From Paraoerskovia marina DSM 21750 (lineage in GTDB: Bacteria; Actinomycetota; Actinomycetes; Actinomycetales; Cellulomonadaceae): a stretch of 64,000 nucleotides of DNA. The translations under genes were made by a program, and so were the position numbers. Below are positions 1 through 8,687 of this stretch, in pieces. The notes below the pieces were generated by a model. It saw only the letters and a program-made list of their open reading frames with translations, searched no databases and was not told the DNA's origin. Location of the stretch: assembly GCF_000701465.1 (NCBI RefSeq), contig NZ_JNIY01000003.1, forward strand, positions 868,001 through 932,000, written 5' to 3'. How positions within the stretch are numbered: the first letter of the stretch is position 1; each line of letters begins with the position of its first letter.

Positions 1-315
1 GGCGGCCTGCGCGCCGCTGACCGTGGGGTCGCCCTCGGCGGCCGCGACCTGCCGGGCGACGTCGTGCGCGACGTCGGAGTTCACCGGGTCGTCGCCGGAC
101 GCCGCGAGCATGCGCTGCACCTGCGCGAGGATCCCGTTGAGCGCGCGCGGGTCGTCACCGAGCCCCGCGCTGCGCGCGAGCGCCTGCGGGTCGAGTCCCT
201 GCTCCCGCATCTGGCGGAGCGCCTCGTCGGCGTCCGCACCGAACATCGAGCGGAACATCGCCTCCCACTGTGAGTCGGACGTTCCGTCGTCGCCGCCGGT
301 CGGCTGGCTGCTCAT
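1..315 (-). CDS. Zinc-dependent metalloprotease family protein, N-terminal part (cut by window edge)
   Basis: The frame opens at an ATG at 315 and runs off the left edge, giving 105 residues that begin MSSQPTGGDDGTS. A likely ribosome site (AAGGAGA) lies about 4-6 bases upstream of the start. The segment is acidic and Gln/Ala-rich, with a WEAMFRSMFG motif. This resembles the N-terminus of the actinobacterial family annotated as zinc-dependent metalloprotease or 'coenzyme F420 biosynthesis associated' hydrolase. The HExxH region would lie outside the window, so the enzyme assignment rests on the N-terminus and on synteny with the divergent YlbL and PPA1309 genes. It could instead be an unrelated acidic protein. 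Confidence 0.6.
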   Translation of the reverse strand, partial: MSSQPTGGDDGTSDSQWEAMFRSMFGADADEALRQMREQGLDPQALARSAGLGDDPRALNGILAQVQRMLAASGDDPVNSDVAHDVARQVAAAEGDPTVSGAQAA

Positions 316-449
316 GCGCTCTCCTTCAGGTCGCGTGCGTCAACCGTAACCACAATCGGCCCGGCACACCGAGGTCGGAGCAGCGCCGCGCGGCCGGTTC
401 GCTGAGGGCGCAGCAGCGGGCCGGGGCCACGTTCCGTCATGATGGGTCC

Positions 450-1604
450 GTGAGAACACCTCAGCAACCGACCGACAAGCCGGAGCCGTGGGCGGCGGAC
501 GGGCATCTCGACGAGCTCGACGAGGAGTACGTCGAGGAGGCGACCGCGCGGTCGACGACCCTCGGGATCAGTCTTCTGGTCACCGTCGCGCTGCTCGTCG
601 GCATCGTCTTCATCCCCGCGCCGTACGTCGTCCGGTCCCCGGGGCCGACGGAGGACACCCTGGGTGAGGAGGGCGGCGTTCCCCTGATCGAGGTCTCCGG
701 TGCGCAGAGGTACCCGGCGTCGGGCGAGCTGCGGCTGACCACCGTCTCGGTGTCGGGCGGTCCGGGATACCCCGCGGACGCGCTGCAGGTGCTGGGCGGC
801 TGGATCGACCCGAAGCGCTCGGTCTACCCCGTGGAGGCGATCTTCCCCGAGGACCAGACCGCCGAGGAGGTCGAGGAGCAGAACACGGCCGACATGGTCT
901 CGTCGCAGGAGAACGCGACGGTGGCCGCGCTGACCGAGGTCGGGTACACCGTGCCGGCGACCATGACGGTCGTCGACGCGATCCCGGGCACGGGGGCCGA
1001 CGGCGTCCTGGAGCCGGACGACGTCCTCGTGTCCTTCGAGGGGACCGAGCTCGAGACGTACCAGGAGCTGATCGAGGGCATCGAGGGGACCGAGGCCGGG
1101 ACGGAGGTGGTGCTCGGTGTCGAGCGCGACGGCGAGCCGCTCGACGTCACGGTGCCCACGACGGACGTGGACGGTCGCACGATCCTCGGTGTCTACCTCG
1201 ACCCGGTCTTCGACATGCCTGTCGACGTGTCGATCCAGATCGACGACATCGGCGGGCCGAGCGCGGGGACGATGTTCGCGCTGGGGATCATCGACGTGCT
1301 CACGCCCGAGGACGAGGCCGGCGGGAAGGTCATCGCCGGGACGGGCACCATGAGCGTCGACGGGCTCGTCGGGCCGATCGGCGGCATCCAGCAGAAGCTC
1401 TACGGCGCCCAGCGTGACGGCGCGACGTGGTTCCTGGCCCCGGAGACGAACTGCGACGAGGTCGTCGGCAACGTCCCCGACGGTCTGCAGGTCACGGCGG
1501 TCGGGACGCTCGAGCAGGCGCTCGACGCGGTGACGGCCATCGGGTCCGGCACGACGGAGGATCTTCCGACGTGCGCCGACGCCCTCGAGGACCTGCAGTC
1601 GTGA
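450..1604 (+). CDS. YlbL-type membrane PDZ/Lon-like serine protease
   Basis: A 384-residue protein from GTG 450; the nearby ATG at 442 is followed by an in-frame stop. After a short acidic cytoplasmic stretch, residues about 33-55 form one transmembrane helix. A PDZ-type segment follows (about 150-230), then an S16 Lon-like domain. The catalytic dyad is visible: Ser271 in GGPSAGT and Lys316 in the IQQKLYGA stretch. Family members (B. subtilis YlbL, mycobacterial homologues) are membrane-anchored proteases facing outward. The preceding metalloprotease gene is divergent, and the PPA1309 gene converges 16 bases downstream. The domain order is clear; the substrate is unknown. Confidence 0.9.
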   Translation: MRTPQQPTDKPEPWAADGHLDELDEEYVEEATARSTTLGISLLVTVALLVGIVFIPAPYVVRSPGPTEDTLGEEGGVPLIEVSGAQRYPASGELRLTTVSVSGGPGYPADALQVLGGWIDPKRSVYPVEAIFPEDQTAEEVEEQNTADMVSSQENATVAALTEVGYTVPATMTVVDAIPGTGADGVLEPDDVLVSFEGTELETYQELIEGIEGTEAGTEVVLGVERDGEPLDVTVPTTDVDGRTILGVYLDPVFDMPVDVSIQIDDIGGPSAGTMFALGIIDVLTPEDEAGGKVIAGTGTMSVDGLVGPIGGIQQKLYGAQRDGATWFLAPETNCDEVVGNVPDGLQVTAVGTLEQALDAVTAIGSGTTEDLPTCADALEDLQS

Positions 1605-1620
1605 CCGACGGCGTCGGCGC

Positions 1621-2205
1621 CTAGTTCTCGAGCGTGCTCGCCAGGGCCTCGACGAGGCCCGGGACGAGGGTCGGCCCGAACGAGACCTGTGCGTCGTCGT
1701 CGTTCGCCCGTGAGCGCAGGGCGCACCACGTCGACCCGTCACGCAGCGCCCCGGCGCCGATGCGTACGTCCTCCCGGGCCGGGTGGTCGCGCAGGTAGGC
1801 CAGTGCGGCCTCGGGATCCTCGGGAACGTCCTGCTCGGCCTCGGGCGGGAGCACGATCCGCTCGACGACGAGCGCGGCGCCGGCGACCGTGGGCGGCCAC
1901 GCGACGCGGGCGAGCAGGCCCTCGAGGTCGTCGGCCTCGCCGACGCCGTCCTGCTCGATGGACGTCAGGTGGTGCGGGTCGACGCGCGCCGCCTCGACCA
2001 CCTCGGCGGGCAGCCGCCGCGCGAGCGAGGGGTCCGCCTCGAGCGCGACGGCGGTCTCGATGAGCGCGAACAGGCGGACCGGGCCGTCCCAGCCGCCGGC
2101 GGAGACGTGCTGCTCGATCTCGCGGACGGCGTCGGCCAGCGCCAGCTGGGTCCCCGAGAAGGTGGGTGCCGCGTCGTCGGACGGTGGGGTGTTTTCCGTG
2201 GCCAT
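1621..2205 (-). CDS. PPA1309 family protein
   Basis: A 194-residue protein starting at ATG 2205 with MATENTPPSDDAAP. It carries the family's conserved blocks: ALADAVREIEQHVSAGGWDGP near the N-terminus, RLFALIETA, and a C-terminal GALRDGSTWCALR segment. Family members are conserved in Actinobacteria, have no assigned reaction, and sit next to UPF0182 genes as here. No signal peptide or membrane segment is visible, so it is probably cytosolic. It is divergent from the UPF0182 gene and ends 16 bases from the convergent YlbL gene. Confidence 0.85.
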   Translation of the reverse strand: MATENTPPSDDAAPTFSGTQLALADAVREIEQHVSAGGWDGPVRLFALIETAVALEADPSLARRLPAEVVEAARVDPHHLTSIEQDGVGEADDLEGLLARVAWPPTVAGAALVVERIVLPPEAEQDVPEDPEAALAYLRDHPAREDVRIGAGALRDGSTWCALRSRANDDDAQVSFGPTLVPGLVEALASTLEN

Positions 2206-2211
2206 GGTGCG

Positions 2212-2333
2212 AGGTTCCCACAACGGGCACCGCCGACGCCACGGATCGGCCCGCTCCGCGGTGTGATCTCGGGACGTTGTGGCCGGATCGTGTCGGTGTC
2301 GTGCCCACGGGTGAGGGTGATATGTGGGAACCT
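2212..2333. promoter_or_regulatory. Divergent intergenic region with an 11-bp inverted repeat; one arm resembles an ECF -35 box
   Basis: AGGTTCCCACA at 2212-2222 and its perfect reverse complement TGTGGGAACCT at 2323-2333 bracket the region between the PPA1309 and UPF0182 genes. The right arm contains GGGAAC, the usual -35 core of actinobacterial ECF sigma factors, about 80 bases before the UPF0182 start. The left arm lies only a few bases before the PPA1309 start. The repeat is seen directly; its function is inferred. Confidence 0.4.
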
Positions 2334-2412
2334 TGATGTCACCGTAGGTCGCCCTTCGACGATCAGTCGGCACGGAGGCCTCACCCGTACTGCAACGAAG
2401 AGGTAGTTCACT

Positions 2413-5400
2413 GTGACATTCGCCGCAGGACCCCGCCGTGCCCCTGAGGGCCCGCCGGCCCAGCGACGCCGCAGCCCGCTCGTCATCACGCTCATCGTGC
2501 TGGCAGCGATCGTCGTCGCGCTCTTTCTTCTCGCCGAGTTCTGGACCGAGGTGCTCTGGTTCACCCAGCTCGGGTACCAGGAGGTCCTCTGGACCGAGTG
2601 GGGGGTGCGCGCCGGTCTGTTCGTCGCAGGCTTCCTCATCATGGGGGCGGCGATCTTCGCCTCGCTCTCCATCGCCTACCGGTCGCGGCCCATCTACGCG
2701 CCGTCGACGCCGGAGCAGGCCACGCTCGACCAGTACCGCGAGGCGGTGGAGCCCCTGCGCAAGGTCGTGACCTGGGGTGCGCCCGTCGTCATCGGCTTCT
2801 TCGCCGGAACCGCGGCGTCCGGGCAGTGGCAGAACGTCCTGCTCGCGGTGAACCAGGTCTCGTTCGACCAGAACGACCCGATCTTCGGGATGGACCTGTC
2901 CTTCTTCGTCTTCACCCTGCCGATCCTGCGGTTCTCCGTCGGGTTCTTCATGGCGATCGTGATCGTCGCGGGAATCGGCGCGCTGGCGACCCACTACCTC
3001 TACGGGGGCCTGCGCATCGGCGGCTCCAACGACGCCGGACCCCGCACCACCAAGGCCGCGCGGGTCCAGCTCGCCGTCCTCGGCGCGCTGCTCCTCGTCG
3101 GCATCGCCCTCAACTACTGGCTCGACCGGTACTCGCTGCTCACCGCGCAGGGGACCAAGTTCGACGGCGCCTCGTACACGGACGTCAACGCCGTCATGCC
3201 GGCCAAGGCGATCCTCGCCGTCGTCGCCCTCGTCGTCGCCGTCCTCTTCGTCGTCGCCGCCGTCCGCGGCACGTGGCGCCTCCCGGCGATCGGCGTCGGG
3301 CTGATGGTGGTCTCGGCGATCGTGATCGGCGGCATCTACCCGGCCATCGTGCAGCGCTTCCAGGTGGACCCGAACGCGCAGGAGCTCGAGTCCGAGTACA
3401 TCCAGCGCAACATCGACTCCACGACGCTCGCGTTCGGTCTCGACAAGGTCGAGACCCAGCAGTACGACGCGGCCACCGAGGCCGAGGCGGGCGCGCTGCG
3501 CGAGGACGCCGAGACCACGGCGCAGATCCGTCTGCTCGACCCGCAGATCGTCAGCCCGACGTTCCGCCAGCTGCAGCAGAACAAGCAGTACTACAACTTC
3601 GACGAGACGCTCGCGGTCGACCGCTACCAGATCGACGGTGAGAAGCAGGACTCGGTCGTGGCCGTGCGTGAGCTCAACCTCGCCGGACTCGGCGACGACC
3701 AGCGCAACTGGGTCAACGACCACACGGTGTTCACGCACGGCTTCGGGATGGTCGCCGCGTACGGCAACCAGACCGGCCCCGACGGCCGCCCGGCCTTCTT
3801 CGAGGGAGACATCCCCGCCGAGGGCGCCCTGACGGACATGGGCGAGGGCTACGAGCCTCGCGTCTACTTCAGCCCGCAGGCGCCGGAGTACTCGATCGTC
3901 GGTGCGCCGGACGAGTCGAACCCGTGGGAGCTCGACTTCCCGGACGACGAGGCCGGTGGCCAGGTCAACTCGACGTTCGGTGCCGAGGACGGTGCCGTCG
4001 CCGGCCCCGACATCGGATCGTTCGGCAGCAAGCTGCTCTACGCGCTGAAGTTCGGCAGCGGCGACATCCTCTTCTCCGACCGTGTCACCGAGGAGTCGCA
4101 GATCATCTACGACCGTGATCCTCGCAGCCGCGTGCAGAAGATCGCGCCGTACCTGACGCTCGACCAGCGGGTGTACCCCGCCGTCGTGGACGGCCGGATC
4201 AAGTACGTGGTCGAGGGCTACACGACCACGGACCAGTACCCGTACTCGGCCCAGCGCGCGCTCGACGAGGCGGTCGCCGACTCGCTGACCTCCTCCGGCT
4301 CGGCCTCGATCCAGGCGATCGCCCCCGAGGAGATCAACTACATCCGCAACTCGGTGAAGGCCACCGTCGACGCCTACGACGGCTCGGTCGACCTGTACGC
4401 CTGGGAGCCCGAGGACCCGATGCTCCAGGCGTGGCAGGGTGTCTTCCCCGAGGCCGTCAAGCCGATGTCGGAGATCTCCGGCGACCTGATGGATCACCTG
4501 CGCTACCCCGAGGACCTCTTCAAGGTGCAGCGCTCGCTCCTGACGGCCTACCACGTCACCGACGCGTCGGACTTCTTCTCCGGGCAGGACTTCTGGCAGA
4601 ACCCCGAGGACCCGACCGACACGTCCGGCTCGGGCGCTCTGCAGCCTCCGTACTACCTGACGCTGCAGATGCCCGACCAGACCGAGCCGACCTTCTCGCT
4701 CACATCGAGCTTCATCCCCGGTGGCAACACCGACCGAGAGATCCTCACGGGCTTCCTGGCGGTCGACGCTGAGGCGGGCAGCGAGGACGGCAAGCGGTCC
4801 GAGGACTACGGCAAGCTCAGGCTTCTCGAGCTCCCGAGAAACGCGACGGTCCCGGGTCCGGGTCAGGTGCAGAACAACTTCGACTCGAACTCGACGATCG
4901 CCAGCGAGCTCAACATCCTGAGCCGAGGCAACTCCGAGGTCATCCACGGAAACCTGCTGACGCTCCCCGTCGGCGGCGGGCTGCTGTACGTCCAGCCGGT
5001 CTACGTCCAGTCGTCGCAGGGCACCCAGTACCCGCTGCTGCGCAAGGTGCTGGTCTCCTTCGGTGACGAGGTCGGGTTCGCCGACACCCTCGACGAGGCG
5101 CTGAACCAGGTCTTCGGCGGCGACTCCGGTGCAGACGCCGGGGACGCCGGCGGCGAGACGGAGTCGGAGGTCGACGACGCACCGCTCGACGGCACCGACA
5201 CGGACACCGGGACGGGCACCGGGACCGAGACGGAGGAGCCGACCGCGGAGCCGACCGAGACGTCGACAGCCACGGAGGAGCCGAGCCCGGAGCCGTCCAC
5301 GCCGGGGACGTTCGACGACCCGCAGGCGGCGCTCGACCAGGCGCTGACCGAGGCGGCGCAGGCGATGCAGGATGCCGACGAGGCGCTCTCGTCCGGTGAC

Positions 5401-5487
5401 TGGGCCGCCTACGGCGACGCGCAGGACGCCCTCGACGAGGCTCTGCAGACCGCGATCGACGCGGAGAGCCAGCTCAGCGGTTCCTGA
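2413..5487 (+). CDS. UPF0182 family large membrane protein
   Basis: A 1024-residue protein from GTG 2413, with a GAAGAGGT ribosome site 10-15 bases upstream. The first ~310 residues carry about seven hydrophobic helices, the first around residues 22-42. A long conserved soluble part follows, rich in Asp, Tyr and Pro, with typical family stretches such as NYIRNSVKATVDAYDG and RYPEDLFKVQR. Residues about 905-965 are an acidic Thr/Glu/Asp linker, and the end is an Ala/Gln/Asp-rich helical tail. Members occur across Actinobacteria and Cyanobacteria and have no proven role. Length and layout fit the family. Confidence 0.92.
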   Translation: MTFAAGPRRAPEGPPAQRRRSPLVITLIVLAAIVVALFLLAEFWTEVLWFTQLGYQEVLWTEWGVRAGLFVAGFLIMGAAIFASLSIAYRSRPIYAPSTPEQATLDQYREAVEPLRKVVTWGAPVVIGFFAGTAASGQWQNVLLAVNQVSFDQNDPIFGMDLSFFVFTLPILRFSVGFFMAIVIVAGIGALATHYLYGGLRIGGSNDAGPRTTKAARVQLAVLGALLLVGIALNYWLDRYSLLTAQGTKFDGASYTDVNAVMPAKAILAVVALVVAVLFVVAAVRGTWRLPAIGVGLMVVSAIVIGGIYPAIVQRFQVDPNAQELESEYIQRNIDSTTLAFGLDKVETQQYDAATEAEAGALREDAETTAQIRLLDPQIVSPTFRQLQQNKQYYNFDETLAVDRYQIDGEKQDSVVAVRELNLAGLGDDQRNWVNDHTVFTHGFGMVAAYGNQTGPDGRPAFFEGDIPAEGALTDMGEGYEPRVYFSPQAPEYSIVGAPDESNPWELDFPDDEAGGQVNSTFGAEDGAVAGPDIGSFGSKLLYALKFGSGDILFSDRVTEESQIIYDRDPRSRVQKIAPYLTLDQRVYPAVVDGRIKYVVEGYTTTDQYPYSAQRALDEAVADSLTSSGSASIQAIAPEEINYIRNSVKATVDAYDGSVDLYAWEPEDPMLQAWQGVFPEAVKPMSEISGDLMDHLRYPEDLFKVQRSLLTAYHVTDASDFFSGQDFWQNPEDPTDTSGSGALQPPYYLTLQMPDQTEPTFSLTSSFIPGGNTDREILTGFLAVDAEAGSEDGKRSEDYGKLRLLELPRNATVPGPGQVQNNFDSNSTIASELNILSRGNSEVIHGNLLTLPVGGGLLYVQPVYVQSSQGTQYPLLRKVLVSFGDEVGFADTLDEALNQVFGGDSGADAGDAGGETESEVDDAPLDGTDTDTGTGTGTETEEPTAEPTETSTATEEPSPEPSTPGTFDDPQAALDQALTEAAQAMQDADEALSSGDWAAYGDAQDALDEALQTAIDAESQLSGS

Positions 5488-5569
5488 CCGGAGCGTGACC
5501 CGGGCGCGGGGCGGGATCGGTCGATCTCGCCCCGTGTCCGGCGTCACAGCCGGATCTGCCTGATCGGAT

Positions 5570-5598
5570 TTGGCTCTGGCACCCACGGCACGTAGAGT
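5570..5598 (+). promoter_or_regulatory. Promoter of the initiator tRNA gene
   Basis: TTGGCT at 5570-5575 and TAGAGT at 5593-5598 are separated by 17 bases. Transcription would start about 6 bases before the tRNA 5' end. This is the clearest sigma-70-type promoter in the window. Confidence 0.65.
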
Positions 5599-5610
5599 GG
5601 TGTTTACCGA

Positions 5611-5684
5611 CGCGGGGTGGAGCAGCTCGGTAGCTCGCTGGGCTCATAACCCAGAGGTCGCAGGTTCAAATCCTGCCCCCGCTA
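5611..5684 (+). tRNA. Initiator tRNA-fMet (CAT anticodon)
   Basis: A complete 74-nt cloverleaf: acceptor CGCGGGG pairs with CCCCGCT, the anticodon loop is CTCATAA, and the T-arm is GCAGG-TTCAAAT-CCTGC. The anticodon stem ends in three stacked G:C pairs (GGG/CCC), and position 1 (C) faces T at position 72 so is unpaired; both are initiator hallmarks. The 3' CCA is not encoded. The bases after the discriminator form a small hairpin with the tRNA 3' end (GCTACTT/AAGTAGC, 5681-5697), which may help 3' processing. Confidence 0.97.
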
Positions 5685-5697
5685 CTTGTGAAGTAGC

Positions 5698-5731
5698 ACG
5701 AAGGCCCGGACCATACGGTCCGGGCCTTCGT
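5698..5731 (+). terminator. Terminator hairpin after the tRNA gene
   Basis: A perfect 15-bp stem (ACGAAGGCCCGGACC and its complement) with a 4-base ATAC loop. There is no long T-run, as is common in high-GC actinobacteria. Confidence 0.75.
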
Positions 5732-5741
5732 CGTTCCCTCG

Positions 5742-5789
5742 GGCGTGCCGCCGCACGCCCGACCTCGGCGAGCTGTGCGGCGGCACGCC
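5742..5789 (-). terminator. Second hairpin, between the tRNA and ccdA
   Basis: The arms GGCGTGCCGCCGCAC and GTGCGGCGGCACGCC form 15 perfect pairs around an 18-base loop. It ends 2 bases before the ccdA stop on the minus strand, so it probably terminates the tlpA-ccdA transcript. Confidence 0.6.
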
Positions 5790-5791
5790 TC

Positions 5792-6673
5792 CTAGGGTGT
5801 CGGCTCCGCGCCGTCGGAGGTGCGGGTACCGCGTCGACGGACCACGAGGGCGGCGACGACGACGAGCAGCACCATCGCGGCGACCACCAGCAGGGACGTG
5901 ACTCCGGTCGCGGCGACGAAGCTCGTGATCTGCGACTGGACCTGCACCGCGGCGTCGACGATCGGGTCGCCCGTCGCGGTCCCGGCGAACACCCGCAGCT
6001 CGTACCAGCCGTACCAGGCGACGTAGGCGCCGGCGAGGACCAGCAGCGCACCGCTGAGGCGGCTGATCACCGGTGCGGCGCGGCGCATCCGGCTCACGAT
6101 CCCGGTCGACGCGGTGGCCGCGGCGATCGCGAGCAGCCCGACGACGGCTCCCATCCCGACCCCGTAGACGACGTAGGTGAGCGTGACGCCGAGGACGCCG
6201 CCGGACCGGACAGCGCCGGCCGTCACGGCGAGGAACGGCGCGATGGTGCAGCTGAGGGACGCGAGGGCGAAGGTCGCGCCGTACCCCACCTGCGACCACC
6301 ACGACCGTCGCGGGGCGCGTCCGTAGCGGGACAGCACGCCGATGCCGAGGCTGCGGCCCGACAGCAGCCAGACCCCGGTCCCGACGAGCGCGACGCCGAC
6401 GACGATCGTCACCACCGGGAGCCACCGCTCGATCGCCCCGGTGACGGACGCGAGCAGGATGCCGAACGCGCCGAAGACGAGGACGAACCCGACGGTCATC
6501 CCGGCGGTGAAGCGCGCAGCCCGGCGGATCGCCCCGGCCTGGGACTCGTCGCCACCCTCGGGGGGTTGTGCGACCAGAAGGGTCAGATAGGCCGGGAGCA
6601 GAGCGAAGCCGCAGGGGTTGAACGCGGCCACCGCCCCGGCGACGAGGGCCAGGCCCAGCAGGACAGGATCCAC
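5792..6673 (-). CDS. ccdA: Cytochrome c biogenesis/thiol-disulfide transporter, CcdA family
   Basis: A 293-residue polytopic membrane protein with about six to seven hydrophobic helices. The family Cys motifs are present: NPCGFALLPAY near residue 20 in the first helix and LSCTIAPF in a middle helix. CcdA moves reducing equivalents from cytosolic thioredoxin across the membrane. Its partner here is very likely the thioredoxin-fold lipoprotein encoded 3 bases upstream in the same direction. No cytochrome c synthesis genes are visible nearby, so the pair may serve general extracytoplasmic thiol reduction. Confidence 0.9.
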   Translation of the reverse strand: MDPVLLGLALVAGAVAAFNPCGFALLPAYLTLLVAQPPEGGDESQAGAIRRAARFTAGMTVGFVLVFGAFGILLASVTGAIERWLPVVTIVVGVALVGTGVWLLSGRSLGIGVLSRYGRAPRRSWWSQVGYGATFALASLSCTIAPFLAVTAGAVRSGGVLGVTLTYVVYGVGMGAVVGLLAIAAATASTGIVSRMRRAAPVISRLSGALLVLAGAYVAWYGWYELRVFAGTATGDPIVDAAVQVQSQITSFVAATGVTSLLVVAAMVLLVVVAALVVRRRGTRTSDGAEPTP

Positions 6674-6676
6674 GGA

Positions 6677-7306
6677 TCAGCCGTCGACGAGGTCGCGCGA
6701 GGTGGACTCAAGCGACTCGAGGCCCATCGCGCCGACGACCGTCTCCATCTCGCCGTCGGCGTCGACGAAGACGAAGGAGGGCTGAGAGACGACGCCGAAC
6801 CCGGTCCAGATCGATCCGTCGGCGTCGACGACGTGCTCGAACCCGGTCACGCCGGTGCTGTCGACGAACTCGACCATCGCGTCCGTCTCCCCGAGGCCTG
6901 CCACGCCCACGAAGGTCACCTCACCGTCGAGGTCCTCGGCCACCTGGGCGACCGAGGGGGCCTCGCCACGGCAGACCGTGCACCACGGGGCCCAGAACCA
7001 GAACACGGTCGGCTCGCCGGCGAGTGCCGCGGCGTCGATCTCCCCGCCGGAGACGGTGGGTGCGGTGAAGTCCATCGCCGCGGGCACGGCGACGTCGGTG
7101 CCCTCGTCGGCTGATGCGTCGTCGGCGGCGTCCTCTGTCGTGCCGGCCTGCGACTCGTCGTCGGACGCCTCCGTGCTGGTCTCGGCCGCCGGTGCGGAGC
7201 TCTCCGTCTCCTCGGCGGCGGGTTCGGTGCTGCTGGCGCATCCGGCCAGGAGGAGGGCGAGGCCTGCGGCTGCCCCGATGGCCGAGCGTGCTCGGGTGGC
7301 GGTCAC
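6677..7306 (-). CDS. TlpA/ResA-like thioredoxin-fold lipoprotein
   Basis: A 209-residue protein from GTG 7306, chosen because GAAGGA lies 6 bases upstream and because the signal peptide starts there. A lipoprotein signal ends in LLLAGC with Cys23 as the lipidated residue. An acidic Ser/Glu/Ala linker follows to about residue 75. Then comes a thioredoxin fold with the active site WCTVC and the conserved FWAPW and GVVSQPSFVFVD elements. It probably receives electrons from CcdA, encoded immediately downstream, and reduces exported proteins. It is divergent from moeA. Confidence 0.9.
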   Translation of the reverse strand: MTATRARSAIGAAAGLALLLAGCASSTEPAAEETESSAPAAETSTEASDDESQAGTTEDAADDASADEGTDVAVPAAMDFTAPTVSGGEIDAAALAGEPTVFWFWAPWCTVCRGEAPSVAQVAEDLDGEVTFVGVAGLGETDAMVEFVDSTGVTGFEHVVDADGSIWTGFGVVSQPSFVFVDADGEMETVVGAMGLESLESTSRDLVDG

Positions 7307-7439
7307 GGTGATTCCTTCGGTCGTGCGGCGTGGATCGCCGGCGTGGGATACCTCCACCATGCCTCGCCCCCGGGTCGTTGTGCCCGTTCGCACGGCTGAC
7401 GGAATGCTGACGGTCGTCGCGGGGCACTACGGTGGGTGC

Positions 7440-8687
7440 GTGGACGTCGCCCGCAGCCAGGACCCCCCACCCGTCGCCGGCGGGCGGACGAGCGTGGAGC
7501 AGCACCGGGCCGACGTCGCGCAGCTGCTGCGCCCGCGCCTCGCCCTCGGAGACCGGGGGGTGGTCACGGTCCCCGTCGAGGAGGCTTTCGGCCGGGTGCT
7601 CGCCGCCGACGTGGTCGCGCGTGTGGCCGTGCCGGCCTTCCGCAACTCGCAGATGGACGGGTTCGCCGTGCGGTCGGTCGACGTGACACGGCCCGTGCGG
7701 TTGCCGGTCAGCGGCGAGATCGCCGCCGGGGCCTCCCCGGAACCCCTGGTTCCCGGCACCGCGGCGCGGATCATGACGGGTGCGCCCGTGCCCGACGGTG
7801 CCGATGCGGTGGTTCCGGTCGAGGACACTGACGTCCGCCGGTTCTGCCCCGGGGAGATCCCCGCCGTCGTCGGCCTCCGCGAGCCGGTCGACCCGGGGCT
7901 GTTCGTGCGCGAGGCCGGGAGCGACGTCGCGGAAGGAGAGGTGATCGTGCCGGCCGGAACTCTCGTGGGCCCCGCGCACGTCGCCGCCATCGCAGCGTGC
8001 GGTGCGCGCGCCGTGGTCTTGCGACAGCCCCGTGTCGCCGTGATCTCGACCGGCTCGGAGGTGGTCTCTCCCGCAGCCGAGCTCGGTGCGGGGCAGGTCT
8101 TCGACGCGAACGGACCGGCCCTGGCGGCAGCGGTCCGTGCCGCGGGTGCCGAGGTGGTCGGGCCGTTCCGGGTCGCCGACGCACCCCAGGCCCTCGGCGA
8201 CCTGCTCGACGACGTCGCAGCCCGGGTCGACCTGATCCTCACGTCGGGCGGGGTGAGCCAGGGCGCGTACGAGGTGGTCAAGGACCTGCTCAGGTCGGCC
8301 GGGGAGGTGGAGTTCCGGAGCGTCGCGATGCAGCCCGGTGGGCCGCAGGGATGGGGGACGTACCGCGGGACCCCGATCCTCACGTTCCCGGGGAACCCGG
8401 TCAGCGCCCAGGTGTCGTTCGTGGTCCTTCTGCGCGACGAGCTGCTGCGCACGGCGGGCCTCCCCGGTCGGGGGACGGTCCGCCTGCCGCTCGCGGGCGC
8501 GACGACCTCACCGGCCGGGAGGCGCCAGTTTCTTCGTGGAGTCCGCGACGGGGACGCCGTCCGCGTCGTTGGCGGTCCCGGGTCCCACCTGGTGGCCACG
8601 ATGGCACGCGCAGACGTCCTGATCGACGTCCCCGAGGACGTGACAGAGCTGCAAGCTGGTGACGAGGTGGAGGTATGGCCGCTGTGA
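7440..8687 (+). CDS. moeA: Molybdopterin molybdotransferase MoeA
   Basis: A 415-residue protein from GTG 7440; an ATG at 7404 in the same frame is an alternative. MoeA inserts molybdenum into adenylated molybdopterin. Conserved blocks appear in order: NSQMDGFAVRS, TGAPVPDGADAVV, STGSEVV, TSGGVSQGAYEVVKD and GNPVSAQVSF, covering MoeA domains I-III, with domain IV at the C-terminus. The stop overlaps the start of moaE, so the two are translationally coupled. It is divergent from the tlpA-ccdA pair. Confidence 0.95.
   Translation: MDVARSQDPPPVAGGRTSVEQHRADVAQLLRPRLALGDRGVVTVPVEEAFGRVLAADVVARVAVPAFRNSQMDGFAVRSVDVTRPVRLPVSGEIAAGASPEPLVPGTAARIMTGAPVPDGADAVVPVEDTDVRRFCPGEIPAVVGLREPVDPGLFVREAGSDVAEGEVIVPAGTLVGPAHVAAIAACGARAVVLRQPRVAVISTGSEVVSPAAELGAGQVFDANGPALAAAVRAAGAEVVGPFRVADAPQALGDLLDDVAARVDLILTSGGVSQGAYEVVKDLLRSAGEVEFRSVAMQPGGPQGWGTYRGTPILTFPGNPVSAQVSFVVLLRDELLRTAGLPGRGTVRLPLAGATTSPAGRRQFLRGVRDGDAVRVVGGPGSHLVATMARADVLIDVPEDVTELQAGDEVEVWPL

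Noticed and set aside
1621-5586. Very long open frames on the minus strand opposite the UPF0182 gene
   Set aside because: They are shadows produced by the strong third-position GC bias of the plus-strand gene and have no family resemblance; only the first 585 bases belong to a real gene, the PPA1309 family.
8675-8683. moaE start at ATG 8675
   Set aside because: The only ribosome site (GGAGG) ends one base before this ATG; spacing suits GTG 8684.
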